Of a DNA stretch of 64,000 bases, positions 12,001-22,806 are shown piece by piece. The position numbers and the translations under genes were made by a program. The DNA lies in NCBI GenBank assembly GCA_028641055.1, contig CM054057.1, forward strand, positions 399,636,541 through 399,700,540, read 5' to 3'. A model generated the notes under the pieces. The model was not told the origin of the DNA. It saw only the letters and a list, made by a program, of their open reading frames with translations, and did not search any database. The stretch's first letter is position 1. Every line of letters starts with the position of its first letter. This DNA comes from Alopecurus myosuroides (lineage: Eukaryota > Streptophyta > Magnoliopsida > Poales > Poaceae).

Positions 12001-12758
12001 TGTCTAAGCCAGGATAACTCAAACGAAAATGTTGACTTATTTCCTTTGTGAACCGAATTCCCTGAGTCCAATAACAAAGGGACATGATCAGAACCCGTCC
12101 TGGCCAATGCCTGAACCGAAACAAGTGGAAATTTCTGCTCCCATTCAACACTTGCTAGTACACGATCTAACTTCTCATAAGTAGTTACTTCTCGTCTACT
12201 AACCCAAGTGTATTGTCTTCCAGACATTTCTAACTCTTTTAGATCTAGACTCTCGATAATAGCATTAAAAATAGACGGCCATCTTGTATTAAAATTGTCA
12301 CTACTCTTTTCATTTGGTCTCCTCATTATGTTGAAATCTCCCCCTACCACTATAGGACGAGACTCACTATCGCAAATTCTGACCAATTCTGATAGGAAAA
12401 CTGGTTTTTTATCATCTAGAGCAGCCCCATAGACTACTACCAATGCCCAAAGGAAACCATCTTCCTTGGTTCGTAGGTGAAATTTAACAGAAAAATCCCC
12501 CGCAACCACTTTCTGAACAGTCAGAATGGCATTGTTAAAACCAACTAGAATCCCTCCCAATCTCCCCTGTGGTGGTAAACAATACCACCCAAAATCACGA
12601 CCCCCTGCTAAATGAGATAACAAACGTTGTTCGAAACTAGACCTATCAGTTTCCAAGATAGCAACAAAGTCCAACTGCAGCTCTCTAACCATCTCATTGA
12701 CAGTTAAATGCTTAGCAATATCTCCAAATCCATCAGTGTTCCAAAAAACCCCTTTCAT
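9083..12758 (-). pseudogene. LINE A ORF2: endonuclease and reverse transcriptase
   Basis: The N-terminal part from 12758 is an apurinic-type endonuclease (G-G-D-F-N-I near 12335; G-S-D-H-V-P-L near 12080). The reverse transcriptase follows, with A-P-G-P-D-G-F near 11380, G-L-R-Q-G-D-P-L-S-P near 10825 and the catalytic Y-A-D-D near 10690. A zf-RVT-like Cys/His region lies near 9560-9420. Three lesions are seen: a one-base slip in the A9 tract at about 11539-11547 between endonuclease and RT, a TAG at 10010-10012 and a TAG at 9299-9301. Both TAGs sit where plant LINEs usually have Trp. The protein would nick target DNA and copy the LINE RNA; this copy is dead. Confidence 0.9.
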
Positions 12759-12842
12759 TGATTAATTATTATGACTAATAGCTTTTAATCGAGTACTTTG
12801 TCTTTTTGGTTTAGAAGAGGCACTACCCTTCTTTTTACGGGA

Positions 12843-15021
12843 TCATGTGGTCTTCACATAATGTGATAGAGTCTCCAAATCCCCTAACCTCTCATCCTCT
12901 GCTTCATGGGCCTCCTCATCCACTGATGAAGACATGGGCTCCACTATTTCATTAGAATCCGTATTAAGATTATTTTCAAGAAAAACCAATTGTCTACCAG
13001 TTTCTAATTTCTTAATAGAGTTAACAGACTCAAAAATCTCCGAACTATTGGTACCCAAAGACACACCTACTTTAGATGCAAAATCAACGATATGAACAGT
13101 GGGCATTGACGTGAAAGAACGCGGTATATTACCTGAGAAGTTGATGTCGCGTTGCGCCGCAATCCTAGCAGCCCTCTCCGAGACAGGAGTGTCGGCGTCA
13201 GGTTGTGCGCGCAGCCGTGCACTCGAGCAAAGACCCGCGCTCTCCGGCTCTGGGATGCCCCCGAACGCCACCACCTCCTCCCTGGACGCCTTATGGATCA
13301 GCCTCGGTGAACTCACAGTGTTGCACCTCCCACAATCATCATGACTCATCCGTGTCTCAGTGAAATCTGCAATGATCCTACTTTCTCCTCCCTCCTGTGA
13401 CAATGCTGCAGCCAGCATCACGGAGTCCTTGACAGCCCCAAGTGTATTAGATACCGTAGGTTTCAGTACTGACAGCGTTGGTGTACTCAGAACTACAGCC
13501 GCAGAACCTCCCGATCGCCCTAGCATTTGTCCCTCATACGTAGCCTTACGTGCCATCGGAGTCCCATGCTCTGTATCCATCCGCGCATCGGATGGCAGCG
13601 ACGGCAGAGAAATAGGCGAAAACGAGCCCCCGGGCAGACGCAGCCTCGCCTGCCGCAGCGCTCCACGGCAGAGAAATTTGCTGCCGTGCGGCAGGAATCG
13701 CTGCCGGCATTTCATTTTGCTGCCGTGCGGCAGGAACCGCTGCCGGCAGAGCATTTTTCTGCCGTGCGGCAGAAACCACTGCCGAAAGAGAACCGGCCAC
13801 CATCACTTTGACAGCAGCATGCTGTACTGCAGTTGCACGCAGCTCTCCCGTCTCGATCTGTCCAGAGCTCGCAGGCGGTGTTAAGTCACGAACCAGCGCC
13901 GTATCTTTCCCCGTTTGATCCACAAATGGCGTACGTGTTGCAATGTGTACATCCGGGCTCAAAGCATCAGTCTCTGTATTAGGTTGTTCAACCAGAGGAA
14001 CCACCGTGGACTCATCCAGTACCTTGTCATCCGAGTGCACAAACAAAGATCGCAATTCCTCACGAGCCCTTTGAAACGATTTAAGAACCAAGGGGGAGAA
14101 AACCACCCCTGTTTGCCTCGCAGTAGCACCATTCGGGCCTTGAGAAGAAGTGTTCTGGGTGTCCATAGGCTCATCAGCCTTACTGTCATTAGCACTAGAA
14201 TTGTTAAGCGAGGTATTTGCTAATGCATCCGTAAAGTCATCAAGAATCCCATCATCATCATCATTCTCCGCATTAGGCTCAGCCATCACCACATCCTCCT
14301 CTACCGAGATATCTTCTCCTTCCACCTCAAAGGTGAGCTCATAGATACCGTCATGAATGAACATCGGATAGGTGTGGGGTATCTTCGTAAATTCTAGGCA
14401 GCCCACCCTAATACGTAACACACCATGTGTCCTAGTATAAGCCATGTCTACCTTGGACGTCTTACCCAGCATAAACCCAATCGAACAAAGAGCCAAGAAA
14501 TCCTCTAAACGGTCTTTAGGCACCCCGGAAACACGAATCCAAAACTCTGGAAGTGTATCAATGGGTTCAATCCTCCGTTTCCAAGAATCAAATACCATCT
14601 CACAAGTGCTTCTCGGTACTCGAAAAGCACCAAAGATTTTTAGTCGATCTAGCTCCACCTTGGATGGGAATTGCACTTTGAATATATTCTGCCCCTCTTG
14701 AGACACTCTCCAAATAAAATTTTCTATAGGTACCAACCTCTACAGCTGGGTAATGATCTGTGGGATAGTCATCTCCCCCTTCGACACCACAATTGATGCC
14801 ATTTTCGCATTCACCACCTTTGGTTTATAATGATTCGACAAAGGCAAGCCAAAAAACGTCAACTCATCATGAGCGTATCCATACATAATTGGATGTGGTT
14901 TTGGAGCTAACAGAAGTGGACAGTTATTAGTGACATGATCCACTGACTTACAAATCTCGCATATAGGGGCTGGGCAATCGTTCAGCAGATGACCAGCAAC
15001 CCCACACCTGAAGCACTTCAT
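12843..15021 (-). pseudogene. LINE A ORF1: nucleic-acid-binding protein
   Basis: The frame opens with a zinc knuckle (C-F-R-C-G-V-A-G-H, then D-C, with a second C-x2-C pair) at about 15018-14920. A DUF4283-like region follows (W-R-V-S-Q-E-G and F-W-I-R-V-S-G-V-P near 14700-14500). The usual plant LINE order puts the DUF4283-like region first, so the start is probably truncated. A TAG at 14740-14742 replaces a likely Trp. A frameshift near 13.6-13.75 kb moves the reading into the frame that ends at 12843. The middle region carries an acidic, Ser/Thr-rich linker and a 39-bp repeat. Confidence 0.75.
13682..13798. repeat. 39-bp tandem repeat, three units, in LINE A ORF1
   Basis: The phrase tgccgtgcggca starts at 13682, 13721 and 13760. 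The period of 39 bp is 13 codons, so the copies stay in frame and encode an Ala/Pro/Arg/Gln-rich repeat. Each unit contains the near-palindrome ctgccgtgcggcag. The frameshift in ORF1 falls in or next to this repeat. Confidence 0.8.
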
Positions 15022-15032
15022 TATGTCAACCT

Positions 15033-15046
15033 TTGAGCATGTTGCA
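15033..15046. repeat. Target-site duplication of LINE A, right copy
   Basis: Exact copy of 8912-8925. Read on the minus strand, CACTA B coding sequence continues from here into the sequence beyond the left copy. Confidence 0.93.
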
Positions 15047-15240
15047 CGACAGGGCCCTCACCATGTGGTGTCCAAGCCGTATAATTTTTTTGTATACCCA
15101 AGTGCATATAAGTGCCTCTATACTTCACGCTTATTCCACAATAAATACCACACATTGCGCAAGGACATTTTATGCAGTCGCCTTCAACTACATTAGGACT
15201 AGAAAAGGTATTCTATACTATGATCAACCCATTCACTAGA
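15047..15240 (-). pseudogene. CACTA B transposase (Tnp2), N-terminal part
   Basis: Read on minus, this stretch gives an I-R-C-P-C-x2-C motif followed by the Y-T-A-W-T-P-H-G-E motif, which is typical of the transposase-associated domain at the Tnp2 N-terminus. The frame continues across the LINE target duplication into 8911, after one duplication copy is discounted. The 104 bp to its right (15241-15344) hold nothing recognisable. Confidence 0.7.
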
Positions 15241-15344
15241 GGTAGACTGACCCTTCTAGAAAATATACAGTCAATATATAACCAAAGCTGAAACACCCAG
15301 GAGCATACGATCAGCATATGAACCAAGATATAACAAACAGAAGG

Positions 15345-15696
15345 TGGTAGAGGCTAGGGTTCTACCGGATTTAGGGCGGAGATTATAGGGGTGGAAGTGG
15401 GGGCGGAGAGGTTGAGAGGCTTGGCGCCGGCGGCGAGGCGCCGTCGCGGAGGAAGGAGGGCGGCGGCTAGGGTTTGGTGCGGCTGGGGCTGGGGGTCTCC
15501 CGTGTCCTTCAGGAGACGAGACAGTATGATACTGATTATTGTCTATTCAATCACGAAGGGATACATGTGTTTATATAGGAGGACGGCCTCCTCTAAACCC
15601 TAATTTACTTGGGCTAAGCCCCTAATTTCCTTGGGCTAAGCCCACAACTAGCCACTAGTCGACTTCTTGCGTGTATACTGTAATCCGACCATAACA
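15345..15696 (-). repeat. Gypsy-1 3' LTR
   Basis: This 352-bp LTR begins tggtag and ends ataaca on plus. It differs from 22205-22556 by four substitutions that I could count: at the a/g in ctaccgg(a/g)ttt, the c/t in ggcgg(c/t)ggc, the g/c in ggct(g/c)ggg and the c/t in ctatt(c/t)aat. Both LTRs contain the plant telo-box-like motif aaaccctaa. Confidence 0.93.
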
Positions 15697-17808
15697 TCTC
15701 TCTCCGCCTTCTCAAACAGCTCGTCCTCGAGCTGAACTTCTGGAAACTGTTGGCGGAGATCTTCAAGCTTCTCCCAGGTCGCCTCCTCCTCTGGCATGCC
15801 TGTCCAATGCACCAAGACGTGCCAGACTCCACGGCGCTGCTGGGCCTTCAGCACGCGAGCCACACTTGCCGGTGCAGGCTCGAGACGACCATCCGAAATC
15901 TGTGGAAGAACTGGTGGTGCAGACGGAGGGTCGCCACGGTAGGCCTTCAGGAGGCCGACGTTGAAGACATCGTAGAGGCGCGATCCCTCGGGCAGCTGAA
16001 GACGGTACGCGAGCGTGCCGATGCGCTCCAGCACACGGAAGGGACCCGCGTAACGAGGCCCCAACTTGCGCCGGGAGCGCTGGTCCAAGGACTGAGTCGT
16101 CCGGTGAAGAAGGCGTAGCCAGACCCAGTTGCCCACCGCAAACTCCGCCTCACGATGGTGTGCATCATAGTACCTCCTGGCCAGCTGCTGAGCCTGAAGA
16201 AGTCGCTGGCGTGCCTCAGCCAGTATATCATCGCGGGTACGCAGCAGGTCATCCGCAGTCTCAGTGTGTGCCGTGCCAGGCGCATAGGGTAGCATCGCCG
16301 GCGGGGGCCGCCTGTAGACCACCTCAAAGGGAGTGGCGTGCAGCGCGGAGTGGTAGGACGTGTTGTAGCAGTACTCGGCCCACGCCAGCCAGTCCACCCA
16401 AGCTCGTGGACGATCCCCGGTGATGCAGCGGAGGTACAAGGCGATGGTCTTGTTGACGACCTCGGACTGGTCGTCCGTCTGAGGATGAAAAGCCGTGCTC
16501 ATGCGGAGCTTCACGCCCGCCAACCCAAAGAGGTCCTTCCAGACGCGACCCGTGAACACAGGATCACGATCACTGACGATGGAGGACGGAAACCTGTGGA
16601 GACGAACGATGCCGTCGAAGAAGGCGCGTGCCACGGATGCCGCCGTGTAGGGATGGCCCAGGGCGATGAAGTGCGCATACTTGGAGAATCGGTCGACCAC
16701 CGTGAGGATGACGGACTTGCCGCCCACCTTCGGTAGCCCCTCGATGAAGTCCATGGAGATGTCTGCCCACACCTGGGATGGTACGTCCAGCGGCTGCAGT
16801 AGGCCCGCTGACACGTGACACACGCCCGCACCCAGTCGCGCACCAGAGCGCCATCCCCTGGAATGTAAAAATCAGTGCGGAGACGGTGGAGGGTCTTCTG
16901 GACGCCCTCGTGACCTGCAGAATGCGCCAAGGACAAGGCCTGGTGGCGCAAGTCGCCATGATCCGGCACGAAGATGCGGCGCCCATGGAGTAGTAGTCCC
17001 TCATCCAGACGCCATGGCGCGGTCAGCTCACCGTCGGCCAGGCGCTGACGCAGCTGCTGCGCATCCGCGGCCTCGGCAGTAGCGTGGCGAATCTCGTCAA
17101 TGTAGTCGAACGATGGCCCGGAGTGGATGCAGAGGGCCGCACCCACTATGGGTGCGTCGGTGGCGTCGTCGATGTCGCGGCGGGACAGGGCGTCGGCGAC
17201 CGTGTTGAGGCGGCCGGGACGGTACTCGACGGTGAAGTCGAAGCCGAAGAGCTTGCTGATCCACTGATGCTGCGGCATGGTGGAGATGCGCTGATCAAGC
17301 AAGAACTTCAGGCTGTAGTGGTCCGTGCGTACACGGAACGTCCGGCCCCACAAATACGCCCGCCAGTGGCACACCGCCTGGACCAGTCCGATCAACTCGC
17401 GCTCATACGCGGCGAGCTTGTGGTGGCGCGCGGCGAAGGGACGGCTGAAGAACGCGAGTGGCCGTTCGCCCTGATGAAGGACTGCACCGAAGCCGATGCC
17501 GGAGGCGTCGCAGTCCACCACGAACGGCTCGTCGAAGTCCGGCATCTGAAGAACGGGGCCCGTCGTGAGGGCCTGCTGCAGGGCGGCGAAAGCCGTGGCC
17601 GCCTCCTCGTCCCAGGAGAAAGCGTCGCGGCGGAGCAGGCGCGTAAGTGGCGCGGCGATGAGGCCGAAATCCTGGATGTACCGCCGGTAGTACCCCGCGA
17701 GGCCCAAAAATCCGCGAAGAGCGCGCGGGGACTTGGGCGTCGGCCAGGCGGCGACGGCAGCGACCTTGTCCGCGTCCATCGCGACACCTTCCGCGGAGAT
17801 GACATGGC
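15648..17808 (-). pseudogene. Gypsy-1 pol: end of RT, RNase H, integrase, chromodomain
   Basis: Reading leftward from 17808, the surviving pol starts in the last part of the RT (H-V-I-S-A-E-G-V-A-M-D). It continues through the RNase H (V-V-D-C-D-A-S-G-I-G; R-T-D-H-Y-S-L-K) and the integrase zinc finger (H-S-A-G-H and C-V-T-C), and then the D,D-35-E core. All three acidic residues are present, the Glu in the D-Q-S-E-V-V-N-K block. The C-terminus carries a chromodomain (V-H-W-T-G-M-P-E-E-E-A-T-W-E). A frameshift with loss of a few codons occurs near 16.81 kb between zinc finger and core. The stop lies inside the LTR at 15648. The Y-x-D-D catalytic RT region is absent. Confidence 0.88.
15697..15711 (-). 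other. Gypsy-1 polypurine tract
   Basis: On minus, gaaggcggagagaga directly precedes the 3' LTR. It would prime plus-strand synthesis. It overlaps the 3' end of pol. Confidence 0.75.
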
Positions 17809-18164
17809 TGTTATTTTATGGTGATCCAAATTCGTATTCGTATATACTGATAAAGGCCGAACTTCAAAAGAAGTGGAGCCGGAGGCGCAACGAGTCGATA
17901 CAGAGTTGGAGTTGGATTCACAGTTACCGACCTAGTTAGGTCAGGACCGCCTTTATATACCTCTTGTAAGCCGCCGCACGGGATAAGCCACAGATTGTAA
18001 ATCCTAGCGCGATTGTAACCTCACCCCGAAATAGTGAAGTATTGCTGGCTGGCGCCCGTGGTTTTTTCTCTTCCTTGTTGGAAGGGTTTTCCACGTTAAA
18101 ATCTCGTGTCCCCGTTGGTTCGATCTTGCTTAATTTCATCGTTGTTTTGCTATTGCGTGTAACA
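17809..18164 (+). repeat. Copia 5' LTR
   Basis: Starts tgttattttatgg and ends tgcgtgtaaca, about 356 bp. The end is set by the primer site two bases downstream, and the start by the point where Gypsy-1 RT coding sequence ends. No second copy is present. Confidence 0.78.
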
Positions 18165-18166
18165 AG

Positions 18167-18180
18167 TGGTATCAGAGCCC
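18167..18180 (+). other. Copia primer-binding site
   Basis: tggtatcagagccc is complementary to the 3' end of initiator tRNA-Met, the usual primer of plant Copia elements. It starts two bases after the LTR. Confidence 0.9.
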
Positions 18181-18202
18181 TGTTTCAGATTAGGGATTCG
18201 CG

Positions 18203-20487
18203 ATGGCATCGATGAAGTTTGATCTACCGTTGCTGCACTACAAGACGAGGTTTTCTCTGTGGCAAGTAAAGATGCGTGCGGTTCTGTCGCAAGCATCGGA
18301 TCTTGATGAGGCACTGGATTCTTTCGGGAATAAGGAAGCCAAGGATTGGACTGCCGAGGAGAAACGCAAAGATCGTAAGGCTTTGTCATTGATTCAACTT
18401 CATCTATCCAATGATATATTGCAAGAGGTGTTGTTGGAGAAATCCGCGGCTGCATTGTGGGTCAACCTGGAGTCGATCTGCATGTCAAAAGATCTCACCA
18501 GCAAGATGCATGTTAAGATGAAGTTGTTCTCGCTCAAGATGCAAGATGGTGGTTCTGTCATGAGCCACTTGTCGATCTTCAAGGAGATCGTGTCCGACCT
18601 AGTGTCGATGGAGGTAAAATATGATGATGAAGACTTAGCTCTTCTGTTGTTATGTTCGCTGCCTAGCTCTTTTACAAACCTGCGTGATACCATACTGTTA
18701 AGCCGCGATGATCTAACCCTCACGGAAGTTTGTGCGGCCCTGCAGACCAGGGAAAAGATGAAAGTTATGGTGCAGTCTAACCCATCGTCCTCCAAAGGCG
18801 ATGCATTGCAGGTTCGAGGAAGACCAGAGCAGCGAGATAACAACTACAACAACAACAACAGAGATAAAAGCAGGGACCGTTCCAAGTCCAAAGGACGTGA
18901 CAAGTTCTGCATGTATTGTAAGAAAACCAATCACACCATTGAGGATTGCTGGAAGGTGCAGAACAAGGAGAAAAGGAACGACACATACCAACCGAAAAAT
19001 AAATCTGACGGTAATTGTAATGGTACTGGTAAGGCTGCTGTTGTTGCTGGTGATAATAGTTCCGATGGTGAATGCCTAGCTGTTTTTGCTGCATGTGTTA
19101 CCCGTGATGATGAGTGGATTCTTGATACTGCTTGTTCGTTTCATATTTGCTGTAACAAAGATTGGTTCAGTTCTTATGAGGCTGTGCAGACTGGAGATTT
19201 TGTGCGTGTGGGGAACGACAACAAATGTCACATTGTTGGCGTTGGATCTGTTCAAATCAAGACCCATGGTGGGATGACACGTACATTGACGGGAGTAAAA
19301 CACATACCATCCATGGCGAGAAATTTGATCTCGCTGAGTACCCTTGACTGTGACGGGTACAAGTACGCCGGGGGGGATAAACGCCTGAAGGTATCAAAAG
19401 ATTCTCTCATTGTTATGATTGGTGATATGAATTCTGCCAAGTTATATATCCTTAGAGGTAGCACATTGTCTGGTACTGCTGCTGTTATTACTAATGATGA
19501 TCCAAGTACAACTAACCTCTGGCATAAGCGACTTGGACACATGAGTGAACATGGCATGGCAGAATTGGTGAAGAGAGACTTCTGAAGAACTGCAATATGA
19601 GTAAGTTGCCGTTCTGTGAACACTGCGTATTTGGTAAGCATAAGAGAGTTAAGTTCAATGCTTCCGTTCATACCACTAAAGGTACATTGGATTATGTACA
19701 TGCTGATTTGTGGGGGCCTTCACGTAAGCCCTCATATGGTGGTGCTCGTTATATGCTTACTATCATTGATGATTACTCTAGAAGAGTTTGGCCTTATTTC
19801 CTGAAAACTAAGGATGATACTTTTGCTGCTTTTAAGGAGTGGAAAGTTATGATTGAAAAGAAAACTGAAAGAAAAGTGGAGTTGCTTCGTACTGACAATG
19901 GTGGCGAATTTTGTTCGCATGCTTTCGATGATTATTGTGTGCAGGAAGGCATTGTCAGGCATCGCACCATCCCATACACACCTCAGCAGAATGGTGTAGC
20001 TGAGCGGATGAACAGGACGATCATCTTCAAAGCTCGCTGCATGTTGTCTAACGCCCGCATGAATAGGCGTTTTTGGGCTGAGCCTGCCAACACTGCCTGC
20101 TACTTGATTAACAGGTCACCATCCATCCCTCTTGACAAGAAAACTTCTGTTGAGGTATGGTCTGGTGAGTCAGCTGATTATTCACAACTGAAAGTTTTTG
20201 GTTGCACTGCCTATGCTCATGTTGATAATGGAAAGTTAGAGCCTAGAGCTGTTAAGTGCTTATTTCTTGGTTATGGTTCTGGAGTAAAAGGGTATAAGTT
20301 GTGGAACCCAGAAACCAAAAAGAATTTATTTAGCAGGAGTGTTGTGTTTAATGAATCTGTTATGTATGAGGACAGTTTGTCGACTAATGTTGTGCCAGAT
20401 TCTTCTGATGAGGACGAACCACGAGTTCGTGTGCAGGTGGAGCTAGATCACCTGGATGAGGAGGAAACTGAAATTGATGGGGCCTAA
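18203..20487 (+). pseudogene. Copia gag-protease-integrase, frameshifted and truncated
   Basis: The start at 18203 lies shortly after the primer site. Residues 1-200 form a UBN2-type gag. A zinc knuckle (C-M-Y-C-x4-H-x4-C) lies near residue 238 and a protease motif D-T-A near residue 310. The gag-pre-integrase block L-W-H-K-R-L-G-H is near residue 440. A one-base frameshift near 19.58 kb ends this frame at 19585. The integrase continues in the next frame from about 19597, with D-D-Y-S, R-T-D-N-G-G-E-F and the D,D-35-E glutamate in Q-N-G-V-A-E-R all present. The frame stops at 20487, about ten bases into Gypsy-1 sequence. RT and RNase H are missing. Confidence 0.88.
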
Positions 20488-22202
20488 TGTGCGCAGGAAA
20501 TCGACGCTGAGGATGAAGTCGTAGCAGCCCAAGTCGATGCCGACACAGTCGATGGAGAACGGCTCGTCGCCTACGAGCATGGGAACCTGTCGCGCCATGC
20601 CCTTGCACGTAAGACGGTCCCCGTTGGCAACGGTGACGCTGTACGTCTCGGGTCCCGCCGGCTGTAAGGCGAGGCGGCGCATGACGGTGTTGGACAAGAA
20701 ATTGTGCGTCGAGCCCGTGTCCACCAGAGCAGTAAGGCGCTCCCCATTGATCGTCACCGGGAGCAGCATCGTCTTCGCCGTCGTGATGCCCGCCATAGCA
20801 TGAAGAGAGATGACGCAGGATGATGCATCGTCCGGCCCGTAGGTCGTGATGCCGGCCGTAGTGACGGTGGCGGCCTCGAGCTCGGCGGTGAGGGCCGCCA
20901 CGTCGTCATCATCGACAGTCTCCAGGTAAAAGAGGCGGGCGCACGTGTGGCCCGGTGCATACTGCTCGTCGCAGTTGAAGCACAGTCCCTTGCGGCGCCT
21001 ATCGAGCTGCTCCGCAGCCGTCAGCCGCTTGAAGGGGCGGGTCGACGCAGGGGGACCCGTGGGCGCGGCCTCCGGCGCGGGGCGTGGCGGGGCGGCGGGC
21101 GCCAAGGCGGGCCGGGGCGCGGGGCGAGTGCTGCTCCGTTGCGCGTACACCTGCTGCATGGTGATGGTGCGCTGCTCGTAGGCCCGTGCGTAGTACATGG
21201 CCGTCTGCAGGTCCTCGGGCTGGCGCATCTCGACGTCGACGCGGATGTGGTCGGGGAGGCCGCCGATGAAGAGACCGGCGCTCTGCCGTGCCGAGACGCC
21301 CGGGGCATGGCACGCGAGCGCCTGAAAGCGGTCGGCGAAGTCCTGGACCGTGGTGGTGAAGGTGAGGCGTCCCAACTCGGCAAGATGGCTTCCGCGGAGA
21401 GGCGGTCCAAACCGCTGGAGGCACAAGTCGCGGAAACGCTACCATGGCGGCATCCCGCCTTCGTCCTGCTCGAGGGCGTAGTACCAAGTCTGCGCGGCGC
21501 CCCGTAGGTGATAGGAGGCGATCCACGTGCGGTCGGAGCTGAGCGTCCGCTGCCCCCGAAAGAACTGCTCACACTGGTTCATCCAGTTCAGGGGGTCGGT
21601 TGCGCCGTCGTAGGTGGCGAATTCTAGCTTGGTGAAGCGGGGCGGCTGCTGTGCTGGCGGCGGGACCCCGTAGGCGCCCTCCGGGCGGCCTGGGGCGAAG
21701 GACGTGCTGTCGGCGAGGGGAGCAGCAAACCCGCCCGGACCGCCAAAGGTGTGGGCAGGCTGCTGAACCGTCGTCCGTGCCGCAGCCTGCGTGTAGACGG
21801 GAGGAGTGTCGGCCCATGTGGGGATCGGCGAGGGCGACGGCGGCCACGGGAACGCGGGGCGGCCCTTGCTGGCGATGGGGGCCGCGGTGGCGGGGTGGCG
21901 GACACGACCGGAGCAGCGGCTGCCGGGGGCGGCGGGTGCTGGCCCGCCTTGAGCTCGGCGAGCTCGAGTCGGATGGAGCGGAGGTTGTCGGCGAGGTCCG
22001 CCAGTGCCGCGGGCAGGAGGTCGAGGCCCGTGGCTGGTGGGGGCACGGCGGCGGTCTGGGTGGCAGCCGCGCTAGCCCCCTGGTCGGCGGTGGTGATGGC
22101 CCCCGGCTGCGCATGTGCGCCTGTCATGGCGGCGGAGGTGGCGGCGATGGTGGGGATGGGAAGGCCTGTGGAACCCATTAGACCTAGGCAATCTGATACC
22201 AA
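20478..22202 (-). pseudogene. Gypsy-1 gag-protease
   Basis: The frame opens near 22202-22170, close to the primer site, with an Ala/Pro-rich N-terminus. The retrotransposon gag region is near 21570-21200 (P-L-N-W-M-N-Q-C-E-Q-F-F). A chromovirus-type knuckle C-F-N-C-D-E-Q-Y-A-P-G-H-T-C lies at about 20985-20945. The protease active site V-D-T-G-S-T is near 20722. Frameshifts occur near 21.6 kb and 21.45 kb. Coding similarity stops at the L-G-P-I motif at about 20478, where the Copia fragment begins. Confidence 0.85.
22192..22201 (-). other. Gypsy-1 primer-binding site
   Basis: On minus, tggtatcaga lies three bases after the 5' LTR and matches the start of the initiator tRNA-Met complement. 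The match weakens after ten bases. Confidence 0.75.
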
Positions 22203-22204
22203 AG

Positions 22205-22556
22205 TGGTAGAGGCTAGGGTTCTACCGGGTTTAGGGCGGAGATTATAGGGGTGGAAGTGGGGGCGGAGAGGTTGAGAGGCTTGGCGCCGGCGGCGAGGCG
22301 CCGTCGCGGAGGAAGGAGGGCGGTGGCTAGGGTTTGGTGCGGCTCGGGCTGGGGGTCTCCCGTGTCCTTCAGGAGACGAGACAGTATGATACTGATTATT
22401 GTCTATTTAATCACGAAGGGATACATGTGTTTATATAGGAGGACGGCCTCCTCTAAACCCTAATTTACTTGGGCTAAGCCCCTAATTTCCTTGGGCTAAG
22501 CCCACAACTAGCCACTAGTCGACTTCTTGCGTGTATACTGTAATCCGACCATAACA
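22205..22556 (-). repeat. Gypsy-1 5' LTR
   Basis: 352-bp partner of 15345-15696, ending ccataaca on plus and followed by the gaagg duplication. The 242 bp to its right (22562-22803) hold no recognisable feature. Confidence 0.93.
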
Positions 22557-22806
22557 GAAGGACTGACTAATAGAAGAAGATACAGTACATGCTGAATCTT
22601 AAAGGGGAAATTTAAGATTAAACAATCAGTAGACTGTATAAATTAACAAAATATTCACAAAGTACAAACAGAGCAAATTACAAATCCCCAACTACATGCT
22701 TAAGAGACTACGATAACAGAGCCTATGAGTAAATATAAATATGCAAAGTTCTCTACTTTTTCTTTAAACAATAGAGAAGGTTCTCTTGCTGCTGTTGCAT
22801 GTCTTA

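Larger units (their letters stand above)
8926..15032 (-). mobile_element. LINE A, L1-type non-LTR retrotransposon
   Basis: The element lies on the minus strand and is bounded by a perfect 14-bp target duplication. Its 3' end is a short A tract (T8 at 8926-8933 on plus). It encodes a zinc-knuckle ORF1 and an ORF2 with endonuclease, reverse transcriptase and a C-terminal zinc-binding region. ORF1 begins only about a dozen bases inside the insertion and starts at the zinc knuckle, so the copy is probably 5'-truncated. It interrupts the CACTA B transposase near its N-terminus. Confidence 0.93.
17809..20477 (+). mobile_element. Copia fragment (Tork-like), 5' half only, inside Gypsy-1
   Basis: A plus-strand Copia 5' LTR (17809-18164), primer site, gag, protease and integrase are present. 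The element stops abruptly at about 20477, with no RT, RNase H or 3' LTR and no target duplication. Gypsy-1 coding sequence runs right up to both sides: late RT on the left, the end of protease on the right. The gag resembles the Tnt1/Tork lineage. The last Copia codons lie next to the Gypsy protease motif L-R-T-L-G-P-I read on minus. Confidence 0.88.
15345..22556 (-). mobile_element. Gypsy-1: chromovirus LTR retrotransposon, Reina-like
   Basis: Two 352-bp LTRs (15345-15696 and 22205-22556) are flanked by the 5-bp duplication gaagg (15340-15344 and 22557-22561). Read on minus, the LTR is 5'-TGTTATGG...CTACCA-3'. A primer site matching initiator tRNA-Met follows the 5' LTR, and a purine tract precedes the 3' LTR. 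The coding order gag, protease, RNase H, integrase, chromodomain marks a Ty3/Gypsy chromovirus. Short LTRs and the integrase tail suggest the Reina clade. The RT core is missing and a truncated Copia lies in its place. By hand the LTRs differ at four positions. Confidence 0.93.

Noticed and set aside
12208..14701. Plus-strand frames up to 174 codons opposite LINE A
   Set aside because: Antisense to LINE A ORF1 and ORF2.
17084..17824. Plus-strand frame of 246 codons
   Set aside because: Antisense shadow of the Gypsy-1 RNase H region.
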